8,555 nt of DNA, taken from the NCBI GenBank assembly GCA_002382045.1, contig DFZJ01000139.1, positions 1 to 8,555 on the forward strand, written 5' to 3'. Positions 1 to 7,000 of the stretch are shown in pieces; the first letter of the stretch is position 1, and each line of letters starts with the position of its first letter. Below the pieces are notes generated by a model. The model worked only from the letters and a program-made list of their open reading frames with translations, was not told the DNA's origin and searched no databases. The translations under genes were made by a program, and so were the position numbers. The stretch is from Syntrophaceae bacterium UBA4059 (lineage in GTDB: Bacteria; Desulfobacterota; Syntrophia; Syntrophales; Smithellaceae).

Positions 1-36
1 GTGGCTTAACCATCTAAGGATTGTACGAAAGACAAA

Positions 37-2031
37 ATGGAAAAATTTTCACTCATTACGGACTTTATTCCGTCAGGCGATCAGCCGCAGGCTATTGATA
101 AACTCGTGCAGGGGCTTGCCGAGGGTAAAGAGCATCAGGTGCTCCTGGGTGTTACCGGTTCCGGCAAGACCTTTACGATAGCCAACGTCATTGCGCGTTC
201 CGGGCGGACGGCGCTGATTATCGCCCATAATAAAACACTGGCCGCGCAATTGTATGAAGAATTTAAAGGTCTTTTCCCCGATAATGCCGTGGAATACTTT
301 GTCAGCTACTATGACTACTACCAGCCCGAAGCCTACCTGCCCACCACGGATACCTATATCGAAAAAGATTCAGCCATTAATGAGGAGATCGACAAACTGC
401 GCCATGCGGCGACTCACGCGCTTCTGACGCGCCGGGATGTCATCATTGTAGCCAGTGTTTCCTGCATCTATGGCCTGGGTTCCCCTGAATCATATCTGGG
501 GATGATCGTGCAGCTGGAGGTCGGGAAGGAACTTTCCCGCGAGGACATGCTGCACCGGCTGATCGAAATCCAGTATGAAAGAAACGACATCGATTTTCAC
601 CGCGGCACATTTCGCGTGCGCGGCGATGTGGTGGAGATCTTTCCACCCTATGAAGACGAACAGGCGCTGCGCGTCGAATTTTTCGGCGATACGATCGAAG
701 CGATTTACCTGATTGACCCGCTGCGCGGGAAGAAAATCGGGACGCTTTCCAAAACAGCCGTGTATCCGGGCAGCCACTATGTCACGACAAGGGATAATCT
801 TAAGCGGGCGACCGCCGACATCCGCGCCGAACTGGCGCTGACACTGGCCAAATATGAAGAACAGAATATGCTGCTGGAGGCGCAAAGGCTGGAGCAGCGC
901 ACCAACTTCGATCTGGAGATGATGGAAGAGATGGGCTACTGCCAGGGTATCGAAAACTATTCCCGGCATCTGACCGGCCGCAAACCCGGCTGCCCGCCGC
1001 CGACGCTCATGGAATATCTGCCGAAAGATGCTTTAATTATTATTGATGAAAGTCACGCCACCCTGCCGCAGGTGGCCGGTATGTATCGCGGAGACCGGTC
1101 GCGCAAAGAAACACTCGTGAAATACGGTTTCCGTCTGCCCTCCGCGCTGGACAACCGCCCGCTCACCTTTGAAGAATACGAAGCGCTGCCCAATCAAAGA
1201 ATTTATATTTCGGCGACGCCGGCTGTTTATGAAACGGAAAAAGCGCGGGGCGTCCGCGTGGAACAAATCATCCGCCCCACGGGGCTGATGGACCCGGAAA
1301 TAGAAATCAAACCCGCTCTGCATCAGGTGGATGATCTGCTCGAAGAAATCCGACTGCGCGTCAAGAAAGAGGAAAGAGTGCTCGTCACCACGCTGACCAA
1401 GCGCATGGCGGAAAATCTGACGGACTATTACACCGGCCTGGGCATTCGCGTGCGCTACCTGCATTCCGATATTCACACGCTGGAGCGCGTCAGCATTATC
1501 CGTGATCTTAGGCTGGGAGAGTTTGACGTGCTGGTCGGCGTCAATCTGTTACGGGAAGGTCTGGATATTCCCGAAGTATCGCTGGTGGCAATCCTTGATG
1601 CGGACAAGGAAGGTTTTTTACGGTCCGAGCGCTCTCTCATCCAGACCAGCGGCCGCGCTGCGCGCAACGTCGGCGGCAAAGTCATTATGTATGCCGACAA
1701 GATTACCAAATCCATTCAGGCCTGCCTTGACGAAACCAAACGCCGTCGGATTATTCAGGCCAAATATAACGAAGAAAACAACATCACACCCGAAACCATT
1801 AAAAAATCGATCAGCAATATCCTGGGATCTATTTACGAAGCCGATTATCTGACGGTGCCTACGGATGATAAAGGCAGATCCATTCCGGCCCGCGAAGAAG
1901 ATCTGCCTGCGCTGATTAAAGATCTGACGGCGGAAATGAAGCAGGCGGCCAAAAATCTGGAATTCGAAAAGGCCGCTGGCCTGCGCGATGAAATCAAGGC
2001 GCTCAACAGGATTCTGCTGGAGATGGGGTAG
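37..2031 (+). CDS. uvrB: UvrABC system protein B (excinuclease ABC subunit B)
   Basis: UvrB receives damaged DNA from UvrA in the cytoplasm, opens the helix locally and recruits UvrC for the two incisions of nucleotide excision repair. The 664-residue length is normal for the family. Visible motifs in order: Walker A GVTGSGKT (38-45, Lys44); the tyrosine-rich beta-hairpin YYDYYQPEAY (91-100) that inserts between the strands; the DESH helicase box (337-340); ISATP (391-395); LLREGLDIPE (504-513); and QTSGRAARN (536-544), the arginine-bearing motif VI. A C-terminal UVR domain (about 622-656, containing FEKAAGLRDEI) is the usual UvrC-binding coiled coil. The start is secure: an in-frame stop lies at 7-9 and ATG 37 is the only start codon before the conserved N-terminus. 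The ribosome binding site is poor, since AAGGA at 16-20 is 16 nt away. The gene ends 3 bp from the end of the convergent radical SAM gene. No frameshift or missing motif was seen. Confidence 0.98.
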   Translation: MEKFSLITDFIPSGDQPQAIDKLVQGLAEGKEHQVLLGVTGSGKTFTIANVIARSGRTALIIAHNKTLAAQLYEEFKGLFPDNAVEYFVSYYDYYQPEAYLPTTDTYIEKDSAINEEIDKLRHAATHALLTRRDVIIVASVSCIYGLGSPESYLGMIVQLEVGKELSREDMLHRLIEIQYERNDIDFHRGTFRVRGDVVEIFPPYEDEQALRVEFFGDTIEAIYLIDPLRGKKIGTLSKTAVYPGSHYVTTRDNLKRATADIRAELALTLAKYEEQNMLLEAQRLEQRTNFDLEMMEEMGYCQGIENYSRHLTGRKPGCPPPTLMEYLPKDALIIIDESHATLPQVAGMYRGDRSRKETLVKYGFRLPSALDNRPLTFEEYEALPNQRIYISATPAVYETEKARGVRVEQIIRPTGLMDPEIEIKPALHQVDDLLEEIRLRVKKEERVLVTTLTKRMAENLTDYYTGLGIRVRYLHSDIHTLERVSIIRDLRLGEFDVLVGVNLLREGLDIPEVSLVAILDADKEGFLRSERSLIQTSGRAARNVGGKVIMYADKITKSIQACLDETKRRRIIQAKYNEENNITPETIKKSISNILGSIYEADYLTVPTDDKGRSIPAREEDLPALIKDLTAEMKQAAKNLEFEKAAGLRDEIKALNRILLEMG

Positions 2032-2034
2032 CTT

Positions 2035-4509
2035 TCAAATAAGGATGGTTTTTGTTTTGATGACATAAACCTGCTGCGTCTGATCGGCGGGGAAGCCCAG
2101 GATGTGCTGGATAATATCGATGGGACGGACGGAGCCGGTCTGCGCGTGACGCAGGGTTATGAAGGCTTTTTTTGCTTCGGCGTTTAGCGTCAGCGCCTCG
2201 ACAAAGGGGCGAATGTCGCGGGTGACGGTCTTGCCTTTGGCTTGCCGGGTAATCGGAAACGAGCGGACGGCCAGAAATTTTTCTATGTTTTCACTGATGT
2301 CTTTCAGTTTCTCTTCATCCACATCAACCGGCAGCAGCAAGTCGTAGGCAAAGCCGTAAAGGGAATGGGCCAGTTCCTTCGCGACATAGGGCAGCAATCG
2401 AATGTCCTTGATCTCCATGCCCGACGGCAGGGCGGCGTTGATTTCGTTTTTCAGCACGGACATATCCCGCGGATACTCTGATGCCGTGACATCCATATAT
2501 TCCTCAAGGCTGGCCATGCCCACCGATGTGGCGGTGGCAAACGATATTTTCGGATGCGGGTGAAAACCCGCCGAGTAGCAAAGCGAAAGCGAGCTGCGGC
2601 GCAGGGCGCGCGTGAGCGACATGGCCAGTTCCAGGTGGGATAAAAAGCGGGCGCGGCCGGTTTTGGAGAAGCTCAGACGATAAACTTTTTCACGCATCAA
2701 AGTCGATGGTTCGGCATGATTCTGCACCGCCGCTGTTGCGGGCGTTTTGTCCGAAAAAATATTTTTGGTGTCCCCAAAATCGCAGACCCCGCAGTCCTGA
2801 CAGGCATCGTAGCGGCAATCCGGCGTTGCTTGCAGGCCATCGGCCTTTTGTCTTTCCGAAAGCAGGAAGTCCCGGCTTACGCCGCAGTCGATGTTGTCCC
2901 AGGGCAGGGGCTCGGTCGCCGGGCGTTCGCGCAGATAATCGTCAACATTTGTTCCTGTTTCACGGATAGCTTCCTGCCACAGATCAAAACGGAATAATTC
3001 GTTCCAGCCGTCAAAGCGGCAGCCTTTCCGGTAGGCGCACAAAAGCAGGTCGCCGATTTTTTCGTCTCCACGGGAAAACAGCCCTTCCAATAGACTCATC
3101 CGGGCGTCATGCCATTTGACGGTGATATTGCGGTTCTTCATTCTGTCACGGATAAAATGCTGTTTGTGATATGTTTCCTCAATCGACAGCTGCTTTTCCC
3201 ACTGAAAGGGCGTGTGCGGTTTGGGAACAAAGGTCGAAAGACTGATCGTAACTTGGCCGCGATGACGGGCGGCGCGCAGCGCCTGATAGCCCAGATCAAT
3301 GATGCCGGCCAGATCGCTTTCTTCTTCGTGCGGCAGACCGATCATGAAATACAGTTTGATGGATTTCCAGCCGGCGGCAAAAACTTTATCCACCGACTGA
3401 AGCAAATCGTCGGCGGTGTTGCCTTTGTTGATGATCTGACGCATTTTATCCGTTCCCGCTTCCGGCGCCAGGGTGAAACTGGTTTTACGGGTGCGTTTGA
3501 TTTCTTCGATCAGCGTCTCGCTCAGCGACTCGACGCGCAATGACGGCAGAGCGAGGGCGACTCTTTCGGCATGATGTTTCTGCATCAGATTCCGGATGAG
3601 CGGTTCAATACAACTGTAGTCACCGGAGCTGAGCGATAAAAGCGATATTTCATCATGGCCTGTGGCGGCGAGCGCCTGATTCGCCATGTCGGCAATCAAT
3701 TGCGCGTTTCTTTCGCGGTAAGGACGCCAGATCATGCCCGCCTGACAAAACCGGCAGCCTCTTGTGCAGCCCCGGGCGATCTCCAGCACGATGCGGTCGT
3801 GGACCGTTTGCATAAGCGGCACAACCGGCGCGACCGGATGAGGCCAGGCGTTCAGATCAACCGCTTTTCGCTTTTTGATGGCGGTGTTTTTGCCGTGTAC
3901 AGCGGGAACATAAATGCCGTCAATGCCCGCAAGTTTCTCAAGCATTGCGTCTCTGGTGATCTTTTGTTTTTTGCCGGCTCCGACAGCAGCGGTAATTTCC
4001 GCGACCACCTCCTCGCCTTCGCCGATGACAAAGGCATCGATGAAAGCACTAAGGGGCGCGGGATTAAACGCGCAGGGGCCGCCCGCGATAATCAGGGGGT
4101 GATGATTGAGCCGTTCACTGGATTTCAGGGGGATTTCCCCCATATCCAGCATGCCCAGCATATTGGTGTAGGATAATTCATATTGCAGTGAAAAACCGAT
4201 GATGTCAAAATCAGCCATGATACTGGCGGACTCCAGCGATGTCAGGGGGAGATGGCGCTGTCGCAACTGATGCTCACGATCCGGCCAGGGCGCAAAACAG
4301 CGTTCGGCGGCCACATAAGGAAGCGCGTTCAAAACGGCATACAGAATCTGCAATCCCAGATGCGACATGCCCACTTCATACGTATCGGGAAAGGCCAGCA
4401 AAAAGCGCACGTCGGGGCCGGTCTTGCGGATGGCGTTGACTTCCGCGCCGATGTAGCGGCTGGGTTTTTCAGCGCCGGCCAGCAGCGCATCAAGAATGTC
4501 TGGTGTCAT
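2035..4509 (-). CDS. TIGR03960-type radical SAM protein fused to a DUF2344 (TIGR03936) domain
   Basis: An 824-residue iron-sulfur protein whose substrate I cannot name. The N-terminal part (about 1-220) resembles the Rossmann-like region of B12-associated radical SAM enzymes (PDTYEVGMSHLG, 41-52; DIIGFSLQYE, 102-111), but I see no DxHxxG cobalamin motif. The radical SAM core (about 235-470) has the CxxxCxxC cluster in RGCTRGCRFC (Cys248, Cys252, Cys255). RKGCRFDGW (494-502) and a second cysteine group, Cys565/570/573/576 (C-x4-C-x2-C-x2-C), follow. As I recall both are shared by the family, and the second group could hold another Fe-S cluster or a metal. The DUF2344 domain occupies about 607-790 (RLSFSKTGRARFLSHLEL, 611-628). 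ATG 4509 is preceded by a weak GGAAAG. The gene lies 34 bp after a small minus-strand gene, so they are probably cotranscribed. From memory, this family often precedes ribonuclease E/G and rplU genes; here uvrB converges instead. Family assignment is firm, function unknown. Confidence 0.93.
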   Translation of the reverse strand: MTPDILDALLAGAEKPSRYIGAEVNAIRKTGPDVRFLLAFPDTYEVGMSHLGLQILYAVLNALPYVAAERCFAPWPDREHQLRQRHLPLTSLESASIMADFDIIGFSLQYELSYTNMLGMLDMGEIPLKSSERLNHHPLIIAGGPCAFNPAPLSAFIDAFVIGEGEEVVAEITAAVGAGKKQKITRDAMLEKLAGIDGIYVPAVHGKNTAIKKRKAVDLNAWPHPVAPVVPLMQTVHDRIVLEIARGCTRGCRFCQAGMIWRPYRERNAQLIADMANQALAATGHDEISLLSLSSGDYSCIEPLIRNLMQKHHAERVALALPSLRVESLSETLIEEIKRTRKTSFTLAPEAGTDKMRQIINKGNTADDLLQSVDKVFAAGWKSIKLYFMIGLPHEEESDLAGIIDLGYQALRAARHRGQVTISLSTFVPKPHTPFQWEKQLSIEETYHKQHFIRDRMKNRNITVKWHDARMSLLEGLFSRGDEKIGDLLLCAYRKGCRFDGWNELFRFDLWQEAIRETGTNVDDYLRERPATEPLPWDNIDCGVSRDFLLSERQKADGLQATPDCRYDACQDCGVCDFGDTKNIFSDKTPATAAVQNHAEPSTLMREKVYRLSFSKTGRARFLSHLELAMSLTRALRRSSLSLCYSAGFHPHPKISFATATSVGMASLEEYMDVTASEYPRDMSVLKNEINAALPSGMEIKDIRLLPYVAKELAHSLYGFAYDLLLPVDVDEEKLKDISENIEKFLAVRSFPITRQAKGKTVTRDIRPFVEALTLNAEAKKAFITLRHAQTGSVRPIDIIQHILGFPADQTQQVYVIKTKTILI

Positions 4510-4543
4510 GGTTTACTTTCCGCAGGGGTTTGGGCTGCCCGGA

Positions 4544-4942
4544 TTATTCCGCCCGTTCCGGGTAAGGATAAGCCTTGTACTTGAAGGGATTGAGTTTGAT
4601 GTCTTTGAGTTGCGACAAGGCCATTTTTTTTGCGAAAGCAGGTGAGGACAGATAACCGAGAGAGTTACCCTTGAAAGTGTCCAGAAGCTCGTTGCGGACG
4701 GATTCTTCATCTTTGTCGTTGACAAAAGACCTTTCCATTTTGTGCTCGTAAGTCAACTCATCACCCGACGCATTTTTTACTTGCAGATAGTCGTCGGACG
4801 AGGCAAAAAAGGATTCCAGAACCTCGATTTTCACCTGAAAAGTCAATTCAACTTTGATCGTGTCGGCGGCGATGCGCCGGGATGAATCGGTAACCGTTAA
4901 GGTCAGGCCGTTGGGTAGATTGATTGTTTCAATAAGTTCCAT
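4544..4942 (-). CDS. conserved-looking hypothetical protein, 132 aa, upstream partner of the radical SAM gene
   Basis: I do not recognise a named family. The product is a short, highly charged, cysteine-free protein with no signal peptide or membrane segment, so it is probably cytosolic. It begins MELIETINLPNGLTL, then has alternating hydrophobic stretches suggesting beta strands (about 28-45, IKVELTFQVKIEVL), an acidic middle (about 48-80), a likely helix (about 80-92) and a proline/tyrosine-rich tail (PFKYKAYPYPERAE). ATG 4942 has AGGAAA about 10 nt upstream on the minus strand, and the reading frame is open throughout. Overlapping frames give only Arg/Ser-rich shadow proteins. It is the first gene of a minus-strand pair with the radical SAM gene 34 bp downstream, so a role linked to that enzyme is possible, but only position supports it. 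I have a vague memory of similar small proteins in Desulfobacterota genomes; that is not evidence of function. Confidence 0.75.
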   Translation of the reverse strand: MELIETINLPNGLTLTVTDSSRRIAADTIKVELTFQVKIEVLESFFASSDDYLQVKNASGDELTYEHKMERSFVNDKDEESVRNELLDTFKGNSLGYLSSPAFAKKMALSQLKDIKLNPFKYKAYPYPERAE

Positions 4943-4990
4943 CGATTTTTGGTTTCCTGTTCTTTATAAATGTTTTCGTCCTTCTTCTTT

Positions 4991-5085
4991 TGTCATTACG
5001 AGCCGCCTCTCAGGCGGCGTGGTAATCTCATCTATCACAGTAAGGCACAAGATTGCTTCGGTCGTTGCTCTCCCTCGCAATGACA
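4991..5085. repeat. imperfect palindromic intergenic repeat (REP/MITE-like), about 95 bp
   Basis: The ends are inverted copies with one mismatch: TGTCATTACGAG (4991-5002) and CTCGCAATGACA (5074-5085, reverse complement TGTCATTGCGAG). Inside are a perfect 7-bp hairpin GCCGCCT/AGGCGGC (5002-5018), TAATCTCATC near 5023, and GATTGCTTCGGTCGTTGCTC from 5051. This matches the general form of the dispersed 'GTCATTGCGAGG...GCAATCTC' palindromes that I recall from Desulfobacterota and other bacterial genomes. Degenerate pieces continue to the right: GCAATCTC at 5093-5100 can pair with AGATTGC at 5050-5056, and GTCATTAC at 5126-5133 directly repeats 4992-4999. No transposase is present, so any movement would have been in trans. 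The repeat class is inferred from one copy; the inverted symmetry itself is directly visible. Confidence 0.75.
5002..5018. repeat. 7-bp perfect stem-loop inside the palindromic repeat
   Basis: GCCGCCT and AGGCGGC flank a 3-nt loop (CTC). It has no following T-run on the plus strand and no clear one on the minus strand, so it is better read as part of the repeat's secondary structure than as a terminator. Confidence 0.6.
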
Positions 5086-5144
5086 TTGCCGCGCAATCTC
5101 TTCGTGGAAATGTCAAAGGGAAACCGTCATTACCATTTTTATTC

Positions 5145-5173
5145 TTGACCTGCAATGCTAATCCTTCTATAAA
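5145..5173 (+). promoter_or_regulatory. sigma-70-type promoter for purU
   Basis: TTGACC (5145-5150) and TATAAA (5168-5173) are separated by exactly 17 bp, and each box differs from the sigma-70 consensus by one base. Transcription would start near 5180, about 30 nt ahead of the purU start. The promoter lies just to the right of the palindromic repeat. It would also serve the downstream Cys-rich gene if no terminator intervenes. Confidence 0.7.
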
Positions 5174-5176
5174 CGA

Positions 5177-5197
5177 CCCGTTAGTTCTACAAACGGG
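5177..5197 (+). promoter_or_regulatory. leader hairpin overlapping the purU ribosome binding site
   Basis: CCCGTT (5177-5182) pairs with AACGGG (5192-5197). The stem can extend to nine positions with one A-A mismatch around a TCT loop. The 3' arm contains the GGG of the GGGAAA (5195-5200) that is the best Shine-Dalgarno candidate for purU, so folding would cover it. If transcription starts near 5180, as predicted, the first bases of the 5' arm would be missing from the RNA and the stem would be weaker. This is a visible inverted repeat; regulatory use is inference. Confidence 0.4.
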
Positions 5198-5208
5198 AAA
5201 GCGTGCGT

Positions 5209-6069
5209 ATGATGGAAGAATCCAATGCAATTTTACTGTTATCCTGCCCCGACGGCAAAGGGCTGGTGGCGAGGCTTTCCAATTTTATTTTTCAGAACAA
5301 CGGCAACATTGTTGATGCCGATCAATACACCTCTAAACAGGGGAAAATATTTTTCATGCGCATTGAATGGGAGCTGGACGGTTTCGCGCTCAGCCGCGAG
5401 GAAATTCCCATTGTGTTTGCGCCTCTGGCCCGTCAATACGACATGAAATGGACATTACACTTTACCGATTATGTGCCGCGCACGGCAATTTTTGTCTCTC
5501 GTCATCTGCATTGTCTGCACGATTTGATCCTGCGCCGGCACATGGGAGAACTGGACGCCAGCGTGGAGGCTGTGATCAGCAATCATCCCGACGCAAGGGA
5601 TCTGGTCGAACAGTTTGGAATCAAGTTTTTCCATTTTCCCGTCACGCCCAATAATAAGCAGGAGCAGGAAAACAGGCAAGCGGCGCTTTTGCGGGAAATG
5701 AAAATTGATCTGGTGGTGCTGGCTCGCTATATGCAAATTTTGTCCGGCGAATTTATCGCGTCGTACGCCAACAGGATTATCAATATCCACCATTCATTTT
5801 TACCCGCGTTTTCGGGAGGAAATCCGTATCAACAGGCTTTTGATCGCGGCGTCAAGATTATCGGGGCGACGGCGCATTACGCTACCGAACAGTTGGATGA
5901 CGGTCCCATCATCGCTCAGGACGTCGTTAAAATCAGCCACCGGGACAACATTACTGATATCCAGACCAAGAGCAAGGATCTGGAGCGAATTGTGCTGGCG
6001 CGTGCGTTGCGTCTGCACCTGGACAATAAGATTATCGTGTTTGGCGCTAAGACGGTGGTGTTTGAATGA
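5209..6069 (+). CDS. purU: formyltetrahydrofolate deformylase
   Basis: PurU hydrolyses 10-formyl-THF to THF and formate in the cytoplasm, balancing the one-carbon pool and supplying formate. The 286-residue product has the usual two parts: an N-terminal ACT regulatory domain (about 6-84, starting with LLLSCPDGKG at 9-18) and a formyltransferase-fold domain (about 90-270). By alignment to PurN, catalytic residues are Asn192 and His194 in NIHHSFLP (192-199) and Asp230 in LDDGPII (229-235); GATAHYATEQ lies just before the latter. ATG 5209 is preferred because GGGAAA (5195-5200) is 8 nt upstream. GTG 5203 is in frame but only 2 nt from that site, and ATG 5212 is also possible. The TGA at 6067-6069 overlaps ATG 6066 of a 22-codon ORF. 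A promoter and a leader hairpin lie immediately upstream. No defects were seen. Confidence 0.95.
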   Translation: MMEESNAILLLSCPDGKGLVARLSNFIFQNNGNIVDADQYTSKQGKIFFMRIEWELDGFALSREEIPIVFAPLARQYDMKWTLHFTDYVPRTAIFVSRHLHCLHDLILRRHMGELDASVEAVISNHPDARDLVEQFGIKFFHFPVTPNNKQEQENRQAALLREMKIDLVVLARYMQILSGEFIASYANRIINIHHSFLPAFSGGNPYQQAFDRGVKIIGATAHYATEQLDDGPIIAQDVVKISHRDNITDIQTKSKDLERIVLARALRLHLDNKIIVFGAKTVVFE

Positions 6070-6134
6070 GGCCTGTCTGGCAGATATTGAATCGATTTAT
6101 TCCGATCCCGTGGAAGGTGTTTTCATGTCAATAG
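6066..6134 (+). CDS. possible 22-codon bridging ORF (uncertain)
   Basis: ATG 6066 overlaps the purU stop codon as ATGA, and the frame runs 22 codons (begins MRPVWQILNRF) to TAG at 6132-6134. That stop lies 5 bases inside the next gene, whose ATG is at 6125. This geometry would let ribosomes finishing purU re-initiate and travel to the next start, so it could be a coupling ORF. It has no separate ribosome binding site that I can see, and an ORF this short can arise by chance. Confidence 0.2.
   Translation: MRPVWQILNRFIPIPWKVFSCQ
6112..6117 (+). promoter_or_regulatory. ribosome binding site fixing the start of the Cys-rich gene
   Basis: GGAAGG sits 7 nt before ATG 6125. It decides the start in a frame that stays open about 420 bases upstream through purU and would otherwise suggest a much longer protein. 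Confidence 0.65.
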
Positions 6135-6943
6135 AGTCTCCTGTAATGGTTTTATGTCAGCCGGACACGGCCAAGTCCTGCGGCGCCTGCTGCGGTCTTT
6201 ACAATTACGTGGACAGCTCACGCGAGGCGCTGACCCGGAGATTGCGCGCCCGCACGAAACGCTTTCAGGAAATGGTGAAATTGCCGGGTGATATCGACAG
6301 CTACGCCGAAGCAACCTTTGCCGCCGAAGATTTCCGGAAAAGATACGAGGTCATTTACTGTTGCGAGTATCTCGGCTTTCTGGATGCCGATGAAAAAAAA
6401 GTCGGGTGCCTCGTCCATCCCCTGCAGAACGACGGCATTGATATGCGGACGGGATCATTTTACGGGCAGGAAGTCTGCGCGGGACATCTTTGTCCCAGCC
6501 ATTATTTTATTCCCCGTTCCCAACAGCTCATTTTGTTAAAAATCATCGACGACTGGTACCTTTACGGCCTGTGTCTGACGGACATTGATCTGGTTGTGAC
6601 CTATTTTCGTCTGATTGCCGACCGGATCGGACAGGAGTTGAAGCCGGATGTTTTTGACGGGCAGGCGCTTACGGATGTTGCGCTGGCGTTTTTCCATTGG
6701 AAAACCACGTGGCCTTTCCGTTCCGATGAGGCCAACCGGCTGGGCAAATATTATTTTGACGGGTCCCAGTATATGATCAGCCATATCGACTATGAAAAAT
6801 TCGGCAGGGAAATTTCGCCGCTCAATGCCATCTTGCTCAGCTTGTCGTCGGAATTTCGGGACAAGGATGAACTGGCCGCCGCGGAAAAAATGGTTTGGGA
6901 CAATATTGAAAAATTCGTATCGCTGTATCGCGGCATTTTTTGA
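6125..6943 (+). CDS. cysteine-rich protein, possible YkgJ-like metal-chelating N-terminal region, 272 aa
   Basis: A soluble 272-residue protein with ten cysteines, nine in the first 123 residues: Cys11, Cys19, Cys22-Cys23 (SCGACCGLYNY), Cys79-Cys80, Cys95, Cys118, Cys123. The last is Cys150. The CxxCC start followed by spaced single cysteines resembles the CxxCxxCC zinc/iron-chelating domain of YkgJ-type proteins (PF03692), but the spacing differs and I cannot confirm membership. Conserved-looking His residues (His98, His121, His126) sit next to the cysteines and could be ligands. The C-terminal half (about 130-272) is helical, with many Asp, Glu and aromatic residues, and has no motif I know. 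No signal peptide or membrane segment is apparent. ATG 6125 is chosen because GGAAGG lies 7 nt upstream. The in-frame codons before it lie within or just after purU and read unlike this protein. The gene follows purU by 55 bp and precedes hpt by 70 bp. Confidence 0.8.
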   Translation: MSIESPVMVLCQPDTAKSCGACCGLYNYVDSSREALTRRLRARTKRFQEMVKLPGDIDSYAEATFAAEDFRKRYEVIYCCEYLGFLDADEKKVGCLVHPLQNDGIDMRTGSFYGQEVCAGHLCPSHYFIPRSQQLILLKIIDDWYLYGLCLTDIDLVVTYFRLIADRIGQELKPDVFDGQALTDVALAFFHWKTTWPFRSDEANRLGKYYFDGSQYMISHIDYEKFGREISPLNAILLSLSSEFRDKDELAAAEKMVWDNIEKFVSLYRGIF

Positions 6944-6949
6944 TTTCTA

Positions 6950-6979
6950 TTGACAGGCAAACGAAAACTTGCGTAATGT
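6950..6979 (+). promoter_or_regulatory. possible promoter for hpt
   Basis: A perfect TTGACA (6950-6955) is followed by CGTAAT (6972-6977, 16-bp spacing) or TAATGT (6974-6979, 18-bp spacing). Either -10 box is only a partial match. It lies in the 70-bp gap between the Cys-rich gene and hpt, and would give a leader of about 30 nt. Confidence 0.4.
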
Positions 6980-7000
6980 CAGTACCAACTGTATGAAAAC

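Noticed and set aside
490..1476. Long minus-strand ORFs opposite uvrB (490-969 and 1033-1476)
   Set aside because: Antisense shadows of a strongly conserved gene; their composition is typical of reverse-frame translation.
3109..4176. Plus-strand ORFs opposite the radical SAM gene (3109-3543 and 3655-4176)
   Set aside because: Antisense shadows; the minus-strand frame carries clear family motifs across the same interval.
4963..4996. Possible minus-strand promoter for the small gene: ATGACA (4996-4991) and TATAAA (4968-4963)
   Set aside because: The spacing is 22 bp, too long for a normal sigma-70 promoter, and the -35-like box is simply the end of the repeat.
4964..5230. Minus-strand ORF of 88 codons through the intergenic repeat
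   Set aside because: It is largely translated palindromic repeat and crosses the purU promoter; such repeats commonly give spurious ORFs.
4854..5315. Plus-strand ORF of 153 codons spanning the start of the small minus-strand gene, the repeat and the start of purU
   Set aside because: It overlaps two better-supported genes in other frames and has no recognisable protein features.
5705..6124. About 140 codons of open frame in phase with the Cys-rich gene, upstream of ATG 6125
   Set aside because: It mostly overlaps purU in another frame, is Arg/Ser/Trp-rich, and a good ribosome binding site supports the start at 6125.
6930..6945. T-run (CATTTTTTG) at the end of the Cys-rich gene as a terminator
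   Set aside because: No stable GC-rich stem precedes it, and the run is within the last codons.
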